DNA of 64,000 bases from Gigaspora rosea (lineage: Eukaryota > Glomeromycota > Glomeromycetes > Diversisporales > Gigasporaceae), in assembly GCA_003550325.1 (NCBI GenBank), contig QKWP01000142.1, positions 321,741 through 385,740 on the forward strand, given 5' to 3'. A model generated the notes under the pieces. That model did no database searches. It was not told the origin of the DNA and saw only the letters and a list, made by a program, of their open reading frames with translations. Both the position numbers and the translations under genes were made by a program. Every line of letters begins with the position of its first letter. The first letter of the stretch is position 1. This document shows, one piece after another, positions 48,945 through 59,041 of the stretch.

Positions 48945-49340
48945 ATAGATTGTGTACAGTCAAAGGATCTTAAAGTATATGGATTAATTCAGAACAAAGC
49001 TACCAATGAATATATGCTAGTATATGATGAATATTATTCTATAAGAAAAATTCGATATGGAGTATGTGCAAATTGCAAATATAATACTTCCGAAGCTTGG
49101 TGCCAGACGTGTGACACTCAGGAGACAATGGACAAGTGGAAATAAAGAAATCGATAATTGTATTAAGAAATTTCAATTTAAAGCCACAAAATACGATGAT
49201 ACATTAGACTGGATTCCTTTTAGTAAATTTGATAATATTCAATATATTGGAGATAGATTTTTAGCAACCTGGTTAGATGGAATACGACATATCAGTTACA
49301 ATGATAAATATACACAATCACGTCGCAAAGAAAATGGTCA
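48945..49340 (+). pseudogene. kinase N-terminal unit 3
   Basis: Same arrangement as unit 2, about 544 bases further on: LKVYGLIQNKATNEYMLVYD, then YGVCANCK-type pattern, NKEIDNCIKKFQFKATKYDD, TLDWIPFSKFDNIQYIGDRF and ATWLDGIRH. Best preserved of the three. A foreign segment follows at 49,323. Confidence 0.78.
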
Positions 49341-49722
49341 CTGCGACCAATTAATTTACACTCACTTCCAAACCAAACCTGTTTTTCATTTTCAATTTTT
49401 ACCCGAGCAAGCCCCTATCGTGCGGCAATTTATTGATAATTTGGATACTTATGCCACCGAGTATGATATGTAGGAAGCCCAAAATTTTTACTCTTATCCT
49501 ATTTCACACGACCAAAAGCATGAAATTACGAAAAACTAAACAGCATTTGTCCCTGTGACCCCCAAAGAGCCAGAAATCAATACTTAGATAATTGAATCTT
49601 AAACTACTTTGATTCTTACTCACCCTTTTACCAAGGAAGAACTATTAGGTAGAAATAGAGGCACTGCTTGTAAGTAGTAGTCCATGCTATTTACGGAAAC
49701 AAATGAGCCTAGTTAGGGTAAA
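49323..49722 (+). other. 400-bp coding-like insertion with seven TAR codons
   Basis: It interrupts the kinase unit (unit 2 reads CACAATCACGTAAATAATC across this point). One frame runs RKENGHCDQLIYTHFQTKPV, FHFQFLPEQAPIVRQFIDNL through to EELLGRNRGTACK with stops only of the TAG/TAA type, at positions where Gln would read naturally. No family recognised; a gag-like retroelement piece is possible. Confidence 0.55.
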
Positions 49723-49723
49723 T

Positions 49724-49910
49724 CATCACTTAAAGTAGAACTTAAAGCATTAACTAGATCACAAAATTTATTATATTTAAAATTATTGTAATGTACTACT
49801 GTACATTATTTTTTAATTCACATTTATATATTTGTAAATAATAAGTTCAGATTATGTGCTACAAATGATATATGCTAGTATTTGATGAATATTATTCTAT
49901 GTATAATCGT
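49724..49910 (+). pseudogene. kinase unit 4, terminal fragment
   Basis: Resumes with KSSLKVELKALTRSQNLL-type sequence shared with unit 2, then MLVFDEYYS at about 49,872. The array ends here. Confidence 0.6.
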
Positions 49911-50178
49911 AGTGATAATCACCACCAGTTACTAGAAGAATTTTATATATTGCACAATACAACTATTACGACTAACGGTTTAAAATGTTCTATTACATTA
50001 TTATTAAATGATGATTCTAAATGTTGCAACTCATTATTGAGACATGGAATTACCTTGAAACTTTCACAGGTTGTTTATAAAGTATCTAAAAATAAGGCTA
50101 TGTTTCTAATATTCTCTACTAAAATGTAAGTTTTAGGCATTCGTCTTGCGTAATGTTAAAAACTTCGCCGATTCGAGT

Positions 50179-50270
50179 CTAGAGTTTGGAACTGGTTTTA
50201 TCTTATATATTTTAAAATTGATTAAAACCGGTTTTAAAGTATGAAAAATAAAACCGGTTCCAAACTCTAG
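50179..50270. repeat. 92-bp hairpin (CTAGAGTTTGGAAC ends)
   Basis: CTAGAGTTTGGAACTGGTTT and, from the right, CTAGAGTTTGGAACCGGTTT form a long hairpin. Inside are further AAACCGGTTTT palindromes. Probably a miniature hAT-like element, but the flanking repeat is not clean. Confidence 0.75.
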
Positions 50271-51379
50271 TTCAAGCAAAAAAGCTTTATCTTAATAGTT
50301 AAACATGCAAGTCAAAATTTAATTAGAAAACTTAAGAAATTTATGCTTTTTTTATAATTAAAAGACTTAAAGTAATTTGATTAATTTTATTGACAGTAAA
50401 ATGATTAATATAATAGTTGATTTATCTTACCCTAACCAGTTACACAATCAGATCTACGTATAAGTATTTTTTTTCTTTTTTTTTTGTATTTTTTTTTATC
50501 ATAGCTTATCTGTTATTAACGCTTATTTTTTTCTCGTTTGCATTACCGGTAGTACTTTTTTCATCGATGTCATCCAGTTTGGTGCCTCTTTCGACGTTGG
50601 TGTTTCTTTCTCCGTTGTTTGGTACTTTGTCTTTTGTCGTTGGTACCGTTCATGTTGGTGCTTTTTTACGTTGTTGGCATCATTCATTTGTCAGTGTGGA
50701 TTTCGTGTTGTTTAGGAATTGCCATCGCCGTAATTAGAGTAATCATTGATGTGTATTTGTACCGTCTTGCTTTGTCATTGGTGCTTTTGTTGAAGTCAGT
50801 CACATATTTCACAGTAGTTTGGGTAAATGCATGTTGTGTTGTTTTGCTGGTTATGACTTTTCAGATTCGAAAATTTCAAACACTTCTTTTTTTTTCCATG
50901 TATTTTCAAGAACATTATTAGTTTCTCGTTTCGGTTCTTGGGTATTCAGGAAAGTGTATATAGTTACTTTGGTCTGTTGTTTTCATGTTTACAGTAGTTA
51001 ATGTTGTTTACGCATTTGCTAATACTTCTTTTTTTTCAGGTATTTTCAAAGGCATCTTTAGTTCTTGTTTCAGTTCTTTGGTATTCATATGGTTTCTTTG
51101 GTTTGTTGTTTTGGCTTGTTGGTGTGTTTACAGTAGCTATAGGATGTTATTGTTAGCATGTTCTTATATTGGTTAGGGTTAGGGCGTTTTTGTTAGAATA
51201 GTTTCTATTAAATTGGGTGTATTGATAGGTTATGTGCCATAAGATGATATAAGTATTGTATCATATTGCGCAAATGTAATAAAATTCATATATTAAACTT
51301 AAATCGTGTAATGTTTATTAATAAATTCCAATAAAAAATTATTTAACGTTTATTAATAAATTCTAATAAATTATACATA
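50271..51379. repeat. degenerate GT-rich minisatellite-like tract, no gene
   Basis: 50,530-51,160 on the plus strand repeats loose TTTCGTTG/GTTGGT(A/G)/TTTGGTG phrases. Overlapping hydrophobic frames of 60-106 codons in several phases are by-products. TTAGGGTTAGGG lies at 51,174. The style resembles the complement of 59,990-60,770. Confidence 0.45.
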
Positions 51380-51387
51380 TACCCGTA

Positions 51388-51522
51388 CAGTGTTGGGCTC
51401 TGGACCAAAAGTCCACTTTACTAGACTTATAAACTGGACTATTGGACTTATAAGTCCAGTGGACAATTTATAAGTCCAGTTCCATTTCAATTTTACTGGA
51501 CTTATAAGCGAGCCCAACACTG
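51388..51522. mobile_element. hAT-like MITE, 135 bp
   Basis: Ends CAGTGTTGGGCTC and GAGCCCAACACTG, perfect 8-bp duplication TACCCGTA (51,380-51,387 and 51,523-51,530). GGACTTATAAGTCCAGT-type motifs recur four times inside. Confidence 0.95.
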
Positions 51523-51530
51523 TACCCGTA

Positions 51531-51810
51531 GTATACCTGTATACCCGATATGTATAAGATATTTGTTTACTATCTATATCGAGTACAAGATGTATTACAG
51601 AATTTATATATACAATATGTACCCAATACGTATATGATATATATACTATATATGTACTATATGTGTCCGATATGTGTCTGACATCCTGCATGAACTCTAC
51701 ACATATCGAGTACATGTATAAATATATCATACACATATAGGGCACATATCATATATATATATATTACATATCGGGTACCTGATATTATACCGATATGTAT
51801 CATTTTGACC
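51531..51810. repeat. ATATCGGGTAC motif cluster
   Basis: TACCCGATATGTAT, ATATCGAGTACA, TGTACCCAATACG, GTGTCCGATATGTG and ATATCGGGTACCTG recur. Related to 47,045-47,365. The 135-bp hAT-like element is inserted at its left edge. Confidence 0.6.
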
Positions 51811-51892
51811 CGTGTATAGCTGAGCCAACAATTGCTATTCTATCATCCTAGTTCAGCTCATCTATCTCATGATCTCACATAGTTATTAATTT

Positions 51893-51965
51893 TGTCCTCC
51901 AGTAGGGTTTGAACTGGTGACCTTATGATTGAAATGGTTAACCCATTTGTGTTTACATAGTTAGA
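51893..51965 (-). tRNA. tRNA-like relic (3' half)
   Basis: The minus strand reads GGTTAACCATTTCAATCATA, then AGGTCACCAGTTCAAACCCT and ACTGGAGGAC. A B-box-like AGTTCAAACCC follows a variable-arm-like spacer, but a paired 5' acceptor half is missing. It may be a tRNA pseudogene or the head of a SINE. Confidence 0.35.
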
Positions 51966-53099
51966 GCCTTGAAATAAGAGACAAACCAAAAATAATCGAT
52001 ACATAAGCATCGAGACAGTTTTTGTCTCAAATTAGTTCAGATTCAAACATGTGACTCACTCTATTATGATCACATGTTTGATCATCTGATCAATCGTTAG
52101 GTCAATCATGATTAAGTAAATATGAGATACTTTTGTTCTTAGCATTTGAAGTATGAGTATATAAAGGAATATGAGGTAAGAATTGAATAATCAGTTAGTA
52201 CAAGTAAGAGGTATGAAGTAATCAATAGTATTGTTCTAAGTATATATAGTACCATGTTAGCAAATTAGGCTTGTTTCTTTTGTGAACCCGATATTCATCT
52301 GGTTATATTGTTTCCTCCCCCTTGTCTAGCATAGTATCACTGGGTAGTCAGTCAGAACAGTAGTCATGAAGGGTAGGCAAAAAAAATATATTCAAGTTCA
52401 GAACTTTTTTTCTTGTAGAACTTAAAAATAAGGATAGAAAGATTGTGAAGGGCTCCTGCTCTGGAAGTTTTTTTTTAATTAGTTATTAATAGTATTATTT
52501 ATAAATATATACTTCACTTTGTAAAAATGTTCTAAAAATAGATATTACCTTTTACATATATTTATTATCATATATGTCAAATTAATTCAATCTATCAAAT
52601 CTTTCTTTATGTCAGATCAGTCTGATAAGTCTGATCTGTTATTAGATGCCAGATCAATCAGATCTGTTTGATCCATTTATTTTTAAAACCTGTATTGAGA
52701 ATAAAAATGTAAAGTATAAAAGTGATATTTATATTACCTAAAAAGAGGAGGAACTAAGTTTGAGTTAAGTTAAGAACTCAGTAAAGTTCCAAAGTCTTAG
52801 AGTTTAATATTGTAGAGTAATACCTTCAAAATTAGAGTAAAAGTGTTGCTATTAGTAATTCCCAATTGATAAATAAATAAACTGTTATTATAATAAACCA
52901 ATAAGTAAATTCATATAAAAGTCCAAATCCTGTGACCTCATATTTGGACCTTGTAACATATTCTAGAGCTCTATTTTAACTCTAGTTACTCAGACCAAGT
53001 CTATTCACACCTCAATTGAAGCCTTGTCAATATTAGGGTTTAGATAGAGTAGTTTAGTTGATTATAGTTAGTGTTAGTAGTATAGAGTTGTAATTAATA
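51966..53099. other. no gene; possible LTR remnant and GATCTG cluster
   Basis: TATATAAAG at 52,160 followed about 170 bases later by CATAGTATCACTGGG (52,328-52,342), which loosely resembles a Copia-type initiator-Met primer-binding site. No second LTR. 52,613-52,675 repeats CAGATCA/TCTGATCTG motifs. Confidence 0.3.
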
Positions 53100-53860
53100 A
53101 GAAAAGTATTAATTTTGCTTTTCTTAAAGCTAGAGCTGAGCTGTGAGCCAAATGGCTAAGCTGAGTTAATTACTAGCTTGGCATGGGTCTACTAATAAGG
53201 TATTGACTCTAGAAATGTCTTGGTTGAAGCTAATCATCAGCTTAGCTATGGGTTTATTAATAAAGTATTGGCTCCTATTAGGGTAGTGACAAATATTACG
53301 TAATATCCTGAGGGGGAGGGGGGTTACTGATTGTCTTACGTTAGATATATAAATTTATAACAGCCAATCAAATTTATCTTACGTGGGGGGAGGGGGGTAG
53401 AGTGTATAGTAAAAAAATATTACATAATATTTGTCACTACCCTTATCCAATAGTAGATATTCTAGTATCATGAATTAAAATTATGTTCAACTTTATTATA
53501 CTTTTTTTATTTTGTCAATATTTTTATTGATATTTATAAAAATAATCTTTTATTGTTATATGCTTTATTTTTTTTTATTTATTATATTCAAATCGATCTT
53601 TATCTTTACTTTGTTCAACATCTAAGAAAGTTGGATGTATTAAGAAAAAGTAGATATTTAAGTATTTCAAGCTTATTACCAAATTTGCAGCTTAGCTTCA
53701 AATCAGCTTATAAATAGTAATTAGCTTATAAATAGCTCAGCTTGAGAGTAAATGGTTTATAAATGCTTAGCTCTGAATATAGAGCTAAAAGATTGGCTTA
53801 GTTTAATAAATATTAGCTATGAGCCAGACTAAACTGAGCCGTTCATATCACTACATATTA
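53100..53860. mobile_element. AGCT-motif-rich element hosting a PIF/Harbinger-like MITE
   Basis: AGCTTATAAATAG, AGCTCAGCTTGAG, GCTGAGC and related motifs recur on both sides of the nested 53,281-53,442 element. The right edge (TAGTGATATGAACGGCTCAG on the minus strand, about 53,852) looks like a hAT end. The left end was not found. Confidence 0.4.
53281..53442. mobile_element. PIF/Harbinger-like MITE, 162 bp
   Basis: Ends GGGTAGTGACAAATATTACG and GGGTAGTGACAAATATTATG (reverse complement of right), 3-bp target TTA on both sides (53,278-53,280 and 53,443-53,445). Confidence 0.92.
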
Positions 53861-53959
53861 CAAACAAATGATTTGCATAGAAACTAATATAGGGGCAATA
53901 TACTTATAACAAACACTAGAGATTTTAAAGATCTTGAAATTATACTTTTACCTTTGGTA

Positions 53960-54250
53960 GTAAAAATAATAGTAGACTCATATGGTTCACAAGATGTCAA
54001 GAACAAGTACAAACAATTAGAACCAAAAATTGCAACTTTAGGCTTTGCTTGAAAAATAGATAATGCAATAAAAAATACAAAAATATATAGTAAAATACCC
54101 TATATAATAGCATTGCACATGAAGTATTAGAAGAAGGCATGCAGCATTATACTAAAACATCAGATATTTATAGTCTAGGAGCAATTATATCATGGATATT
54201 AACAGGAAATTAACTTTCTAATAATATTGTAAATAGCTTTAAATCTCAGG
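53960..54250 (+). pseudogene. protein kinase C-lobe fragment (paralogue of 39.5 kb)
   Basis: Aligns with 39,510-39,660 (IIVDSYGSQDVKNKYKQ..KIATLGFA, stop, KIDNAIKNTK). Unlike that copy it continues into HYTKTSDIYSLGAIISWILT, the DxYSxG region. Several stops and frame changes. Confidence 0.8.
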
Positions 54251-55022
54251 AATTTGCCTGACATATCTAGTTTTTATACACATCTAACAAGTAAACATAC
54301 AATTAAAGATTTGTCAAAATGTCTATTTGCAGAAAAGATTTATGAAACCCTTCAACTGTGAAGTGAAATTTTTCACAAAAAAAATTAAATGAAATTTAAC
54401 TTAAAAAAAGAATTTTTAAAACAGATAAACATATTCCAATATTGTCAACAACTTTACAAGATTGAAAATATTTTACAAACTATCAATAATTCTGATATTT
54501 TTAAAGATAAATTTTAACTTAATTAATATATTTATTAATTATCAGTTATGATAAATATATTATAATAATTAATTATAATAGAATATAAACCTAATATCAA
54601 TTATAATTATAAGGATTGAAGGTAATATATACAGTATATATTGTATTGCTGATATAACTCTTGTAAATTTATTTATAATTTAATTAATTATAACTAAACA
54701 AAAATTTATTGTTAGTGATGATTTTATTATTAATAACGATATTAAAAATTCTGAAGATAAATACATATAAACTTATTTTATTATAAGAATTTATTAATTT
54801 TTAGTGATAATTCTGAAGATAAATATAAACCCCTAATATACATATTTGCTAGCATAATTCTCACAAATAATACAGTATATTTACAATTGTAATTAATTAA
54901 TTATAACAGAGCATAAACTTATCATCAATAATAATTCTAAAGATATTGAGTTAAAAATATAAACCTATTTTTTATATATTTATTAATATGAATTTTTTAT
55001 AAATAATTTATAATTTTAACTA

Positions 55023-56005
55023 TCTCTTAAACCATCCAGTTTAAGCTGGCAAATTTGCCTGCTTAAATTTTAAAATTCATATTTGATTTATTTTTTTAAA
55101 AAATAAAAATATTTTATGATTTTTGTTTTTAAATAAAAACTAAAATTATTGTTAGTACAGTGCGGGAACCCTTAAATCAACAAGTGAAATTGATAATTTT
55201 TAAACCGTTATAAAAAAATAACTAGCATAGCTATAACAATTTTTCTTTCTATAGAAATGTAGAGAAAGACTTTAAGAATAATGCTATAGTATTTGTTTTT
55301 TAATTTACCGGTATTAAGTTTAACTATAGTATAAAGGTTTAAAGTTACCTAATTTTATTAATAACTAAAATTTGGCCACTATAATTTTGGCCAGCATTGC
55401 CATAGTGCTGTCCGGAATTACCAAAAAGGTTTGAAAACTTTTAAAATTTTAAAAAAATTTAAAAAATTTTTATAAAAAAATTTTAAAAAATTTTTGCAGA
55501 GTTTTTTTTTTGGCAATTACTATTTGTACACTAGTGTATAAACATGGGGTACATATGATAACTTAACACAGGTACATATGAAAAAATATTTTTTTTTGTC
55601 TAAATTATATTTCTTTTTTTTTTTTTATTCGCAAAATTTACTGCAATTTTATTGGCTCTGACCCACCTTCTGACCCAACCCAAAATTTAGTCGCCTATAT
55701 AGAACTAGTTGATTTAAGAGTTCCCGCACTGTAGTAACTAAAATTTTTCTTCAGAAACATATAAAATTTTAAAAAACTTTTTAAAATTTTAATAGTAAAA
55801 CTAAAAATAAGTTTTATTAAAAATGTAATAGCTTTATCAAAATTAAATATAGAATGATAAATTTAAATATATTATATATAAAAGAAATATCTTTAATTTT
55901 ATTCAATAAATAGAGAGTCAAGCTTAAATAAATTTTAAGAAAATTCAAAAAACTTTTTAAAAATAATTTAAGCAGGCAAATTTGCCTGCTAGACAGTTTA
56001 AAGAA
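55023..56005. mobile_element. GGCAAATTTGCC-family element with nested MITE
   Basis: Left TATCTCTTAAACCATCCAG and right (reverse complement) TATTCTTTAAACTGTCTAG, each followed by the GGCAAATTTGCCTGC palindrome. TA flanks. Same family as 8,571-10,482. The partner duplication lacks it. Confidence 0.82.
55158..55731. mobile_element. CAGTGCGGGAAC MITE, 574 bp, nested
   Basis: Ends CAGTGCGGGAACCCTTAAAT and CAGTGCGGGAACTCTTAAAT (reverse complement of right), TA on both sides. It contains a fragment of the 39,949-40,227 element (GGCAATTACTATTTGTACAC at ~55,514). Confidence 0.92.
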
Positions 56006-56045
56006 TAATTAAATATAAGCATATAATTTAAATAATATTTTATAA

Positions 56046-56266
56046 GGAAAAATCTAGAAAGTGCACCCGTGTATTTTGTGCCTCCTAATGTACTAATAAT
56101 TAATTTTGTGTAAAGTTAGAGTTAGGGTTAGGGTTAGGATCAAAATTAGTACAAAATCGCGAGAGGATCATTTTTTGTTAGAAGTGCAACAGGGGTTACC
56201 CTAATAAAATTTTGAGATATAAAAATAGGGGGCTCAAAGTGCACAGGGCACTGACTAGTTCTTTTC
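56046..56266. mobile_element. GGAAAAATCTAG MITE, 8-bp target, telomere-like core
   Basis: Ends GGAAAAATCTAGAAAGTGCA and GAAAAGAACTAGTCAGTGCC (reverse complement of right), direct repeat TTTTATAA (56,038-56,045 and 56,267-56,274). Inside is GTTAGGGTTAGGGTTAGG at 56,120. Absent from the partner duplication. Confidence 0.8.
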
Positions 56267-56603
56267 TTTTATAATTAAATTTATTTTTATTAAAATTTTA
56301 CCCAAAATACTTTATGGAAATTTCTCAGCCTGTAGAGATAATTAGCTTATCATATCAAAAAAAAATTTAAATTATTAAAATTATTTTTATACTCAATTTT
56401 GTACTATCTTTGATATTTTATATTTAAAACAACTATTGTATTAAATAATTAATATGGAAAATTATAAATGGCGACCCTAATATAATACAGTAATAAGCCA
56501 ATCAGATTTAAGATTGGCCTGGTAGTAATGATTACAGTCACCGACTCCGAATTAGGCAAGCTTGTCCTTTATTTTTTTTTTCGATCTACCAGGTAGATTA
56601 GAT

Positions 56604-57115
56604 TAGGGTCCCTAGTGCGATGCGATTGGTTCAAATTATGCGGCTAATGCTTTATGTTCAGAATTATGCGAAACGATCGTAAAATTATGTTAAATTATGC
56701 GATTTTTTTTACTATTAACCACGTGCTAAATATACTCAATCTGGATTGGTCACTTTCTTTCAGAATTTTGAATGTATATATATGTTGTGCCTCAAATTAA
56801 AACTTGCGTCAAATGAATCAAATGACTATCAATTGACCAGCATTAAATGATCGGCAACAACTGGCCTAAACTAACTGCTAAATTTGTCGTAATTTTACCC
56901 CAACACTAATCTAATTTAGGCCGGGTATCATCTGATGCAAGGATCGACAACATATATAAAAAAAATTGCGCTCAAAATTTTTTATATTAAAAATGATCAA
57001 TCACAGGCACTATTTACTATTATGCGATTTGGGCCAAATTATGCTTCGTATATGCGATGCTAAAAATTGGCTCATTATGCGCATCGCATCGCATCGCATA
57101 AAACTAGGGTCCCTA
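56604..57115. mobile_element. hAT-like MITE, 512 bp, nested
   Basis: Ends TAGGGTCCCTAGTGCGATGC and TAGGGACCCTAGTTTTATGC (reverse complement of right), 8-bp target GATTAGAT on both sides (56,596-56,603 and 57,116-57,123). GCGATGCGAT/ATTATGCG motifs recur. Confidence 0.88.
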
Positions 57116-57689
57116 GATTAGATCTGTTTTTTTTTTGTTTTGCGATACTTTTTTTTTGTTTCGCAATACTTTTTTTTTTGACTTTCTTTCTTTCTTTCTT
57201 TAGAAATTGAAATTATAAACTGGTCTTCTGATAAGTACTAAACTCTTTTTTTTTCTTTATTTTCTTGTTACCGGAACTAATACATTTTTTTTTAGGTATT
57301 TCTCATTCAAAATCAGAAAATGGATAAGTACATACGTACATACCTACCTTTTTTTTCTTTAGTCATCCTTTTTTTTTTTCTACCGGAACTAACTTCTCTT
57401 CTTTGTTAGTTACTTCTTTGTTGCAAAATGGGTCTGGGCTGGTCTTTGTGCCTTTTTTTTTTCTTTACATTCTTATCTTTCTTGGAGTAAATAAGTACTA
57501 GCTTTTTTTCATTTTTACTTGTAATTGAGGGCCTGAGACGTGAATTGGGTGGAGCTTCGGATTCATCGTTGAAGTCTTTAGCGGTGTCGTTATGTGAAAA
57601 CGCAGGAGGATGGTCTTTTAGATAAGTGTCAGCTTTTTTTTCTTATTATTGACTTTTTTTTTCCTTTACAAGTTTTTTTTTAAACTAGC

Positions 57690-58560
57690 CTTTTCATTTA
57701 TTTTAGATATTTCTGCGCTTGAATTTGAAGGTCTGGATTGTTGAAACCTTCTTCGGTTGGTCTTCATCTTTTTGGTGGGTTTTTATCTCTTCGGTGATAT
57801 TGTTGGTGGTAGATTTTGTTACCGCATTTAAGTTACTTCTTCGAGAAACTAGAAATGGCTTTGCCAAAGGTTCATTTTGGAAGTTACGAAGTTTAAAGGC
57901 GCTGATGAAACTCTTGGTAGCTATAATCCTATCAGCTGGCTGGTCTATAAGTACCAGTTTTTATAGAAAATGCAAATGGGTCCGGGGTTGTCTTTCAAAT
58001 AAGTACAAGTTTTTTTCCTCGTTTTTTGCTAGTTTTTTTTGTCACCAGAACTAATTTTTCCCTTTCTTTATGTACTTTTTCATTTAGAGGGCCTGAGACA
58101 TAAAATGGGTGAAGCTTTGAAGTCATCGTTGTTGAAGTCTTCAGCGGCGTTGTTATTTGAGGCTGGTCTTTCAGATAAGTACCAGCTTTTTTTTTTCTTT
58201 ACTAGTCTTTTTTTTTTTACAAGTTTTTTTTTAATCATTTTTTAGGTATTTCTTCATTTGAAATTGAAGGCCTAGATTGTTGAAGCCTTCGTTGTTGGTG
58301 GTGGATTTCGTTGCCACGTTTATATTATTTCTTCGAGGAACTAAAGATGGTTTTACCAAAGATTTGTTTTGGAGATTATGTGACAAACGAGTGATATCGT
58401 CGTCATTGGTGGTGGATTTTTGTTGTTGGTAGTGGATTTCGTCGCCGCAATTAAATTACTTCTTCGAGGAACTAAAGATGGTTTTACCAAAGATTGCTTT
58501 GGAGATTATGTGACAAACGAATACATCTTGTTGTAGTTATGATGGTTAAAGGCACTGACG
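57690..58560 (+). repeat. diverged internal repeats, no gene
   Basis: Three or more copies of a phrase containing TTGTTGAAGCCTTCGTTG, GGTGGATTTCGTTGCC, ACTTCTTCGAGGAACTA and GATGGTTTTACCAAAGATT (from 57,720, 58,260 and 58,430). A 111-codon frame at 57,719 lies in the first copy and is not conserved in the others, so it is not called. Confidence 0.65.
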
Positions 58561-59041
58561 AAACTCTTGGTAGTTATAATTCTATCTGTTGGGATAAACT
58601 AGTCTAAGTTTTCATTTGGGTGGATTGGTTTTTAGAATTGTGAAATACGATATGTAATTTAAAATTGGGTGATTTGTACCTTAAGTTAGTTTGAAATTCT
58701 TTACCAATTTGAGTGAATTTAAAATTTTGTTTTAAGTGTATTTTTTTTTAATATTAAAATTATAGATTCGTTTAATAAAATTTTAAGTGATATAATTGAC
58801 CAATAAAAATTGTACATGCGAATCACGTGCTCGATTGATTTGATCAATCAAGCATGTGATTCATGTGATCAATTTTTATTGGTCAATCACGGGGTCGCCA
58901 TGGTGATGGGTCAGCATAAAATAACGCCTAATTAATATAGTATAATTAGTTTGGTAAATTTAATAAATTTTTTATTAATAAAATTTGTTATTTGTTTTTT
59001 AAACTAAAAATATAAATTTAAATTTTGTAATTTAAATATAA

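Larger units (their letters stand above)
56456..58928. mobile_element. 2.5-kb insertion with 9-10-bp target (MULE-like)
   Basis: Flanked by TAATTAATAT (56,446-56,455 and 58,929-58,938); the partner duplication has one copy near 40,300 (one base different). Ends start GGAAAATTATAAATGGCGAC and GGCGTTATTTTATGCTGACC, only weakly inverted. The inside holds a hAT-like element (56,604-57,115), T-rich tracts, a (TTTC)n run and a set of diverged internal repeats. No transposase recognised. Confidence 0.65.

Noticed and set aside
50417..51176. Several overlapping hydrophobic frames
   Set aside because: They occur in different phases over a degenerate GT/T-rich repeat; not conserved among its copies.
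51966..52345. Full LTR retrotransposon
   Set aside because: Only a TATA-like site and a weak primer-binding-site resemblance; no second LTR, no gag-pol.
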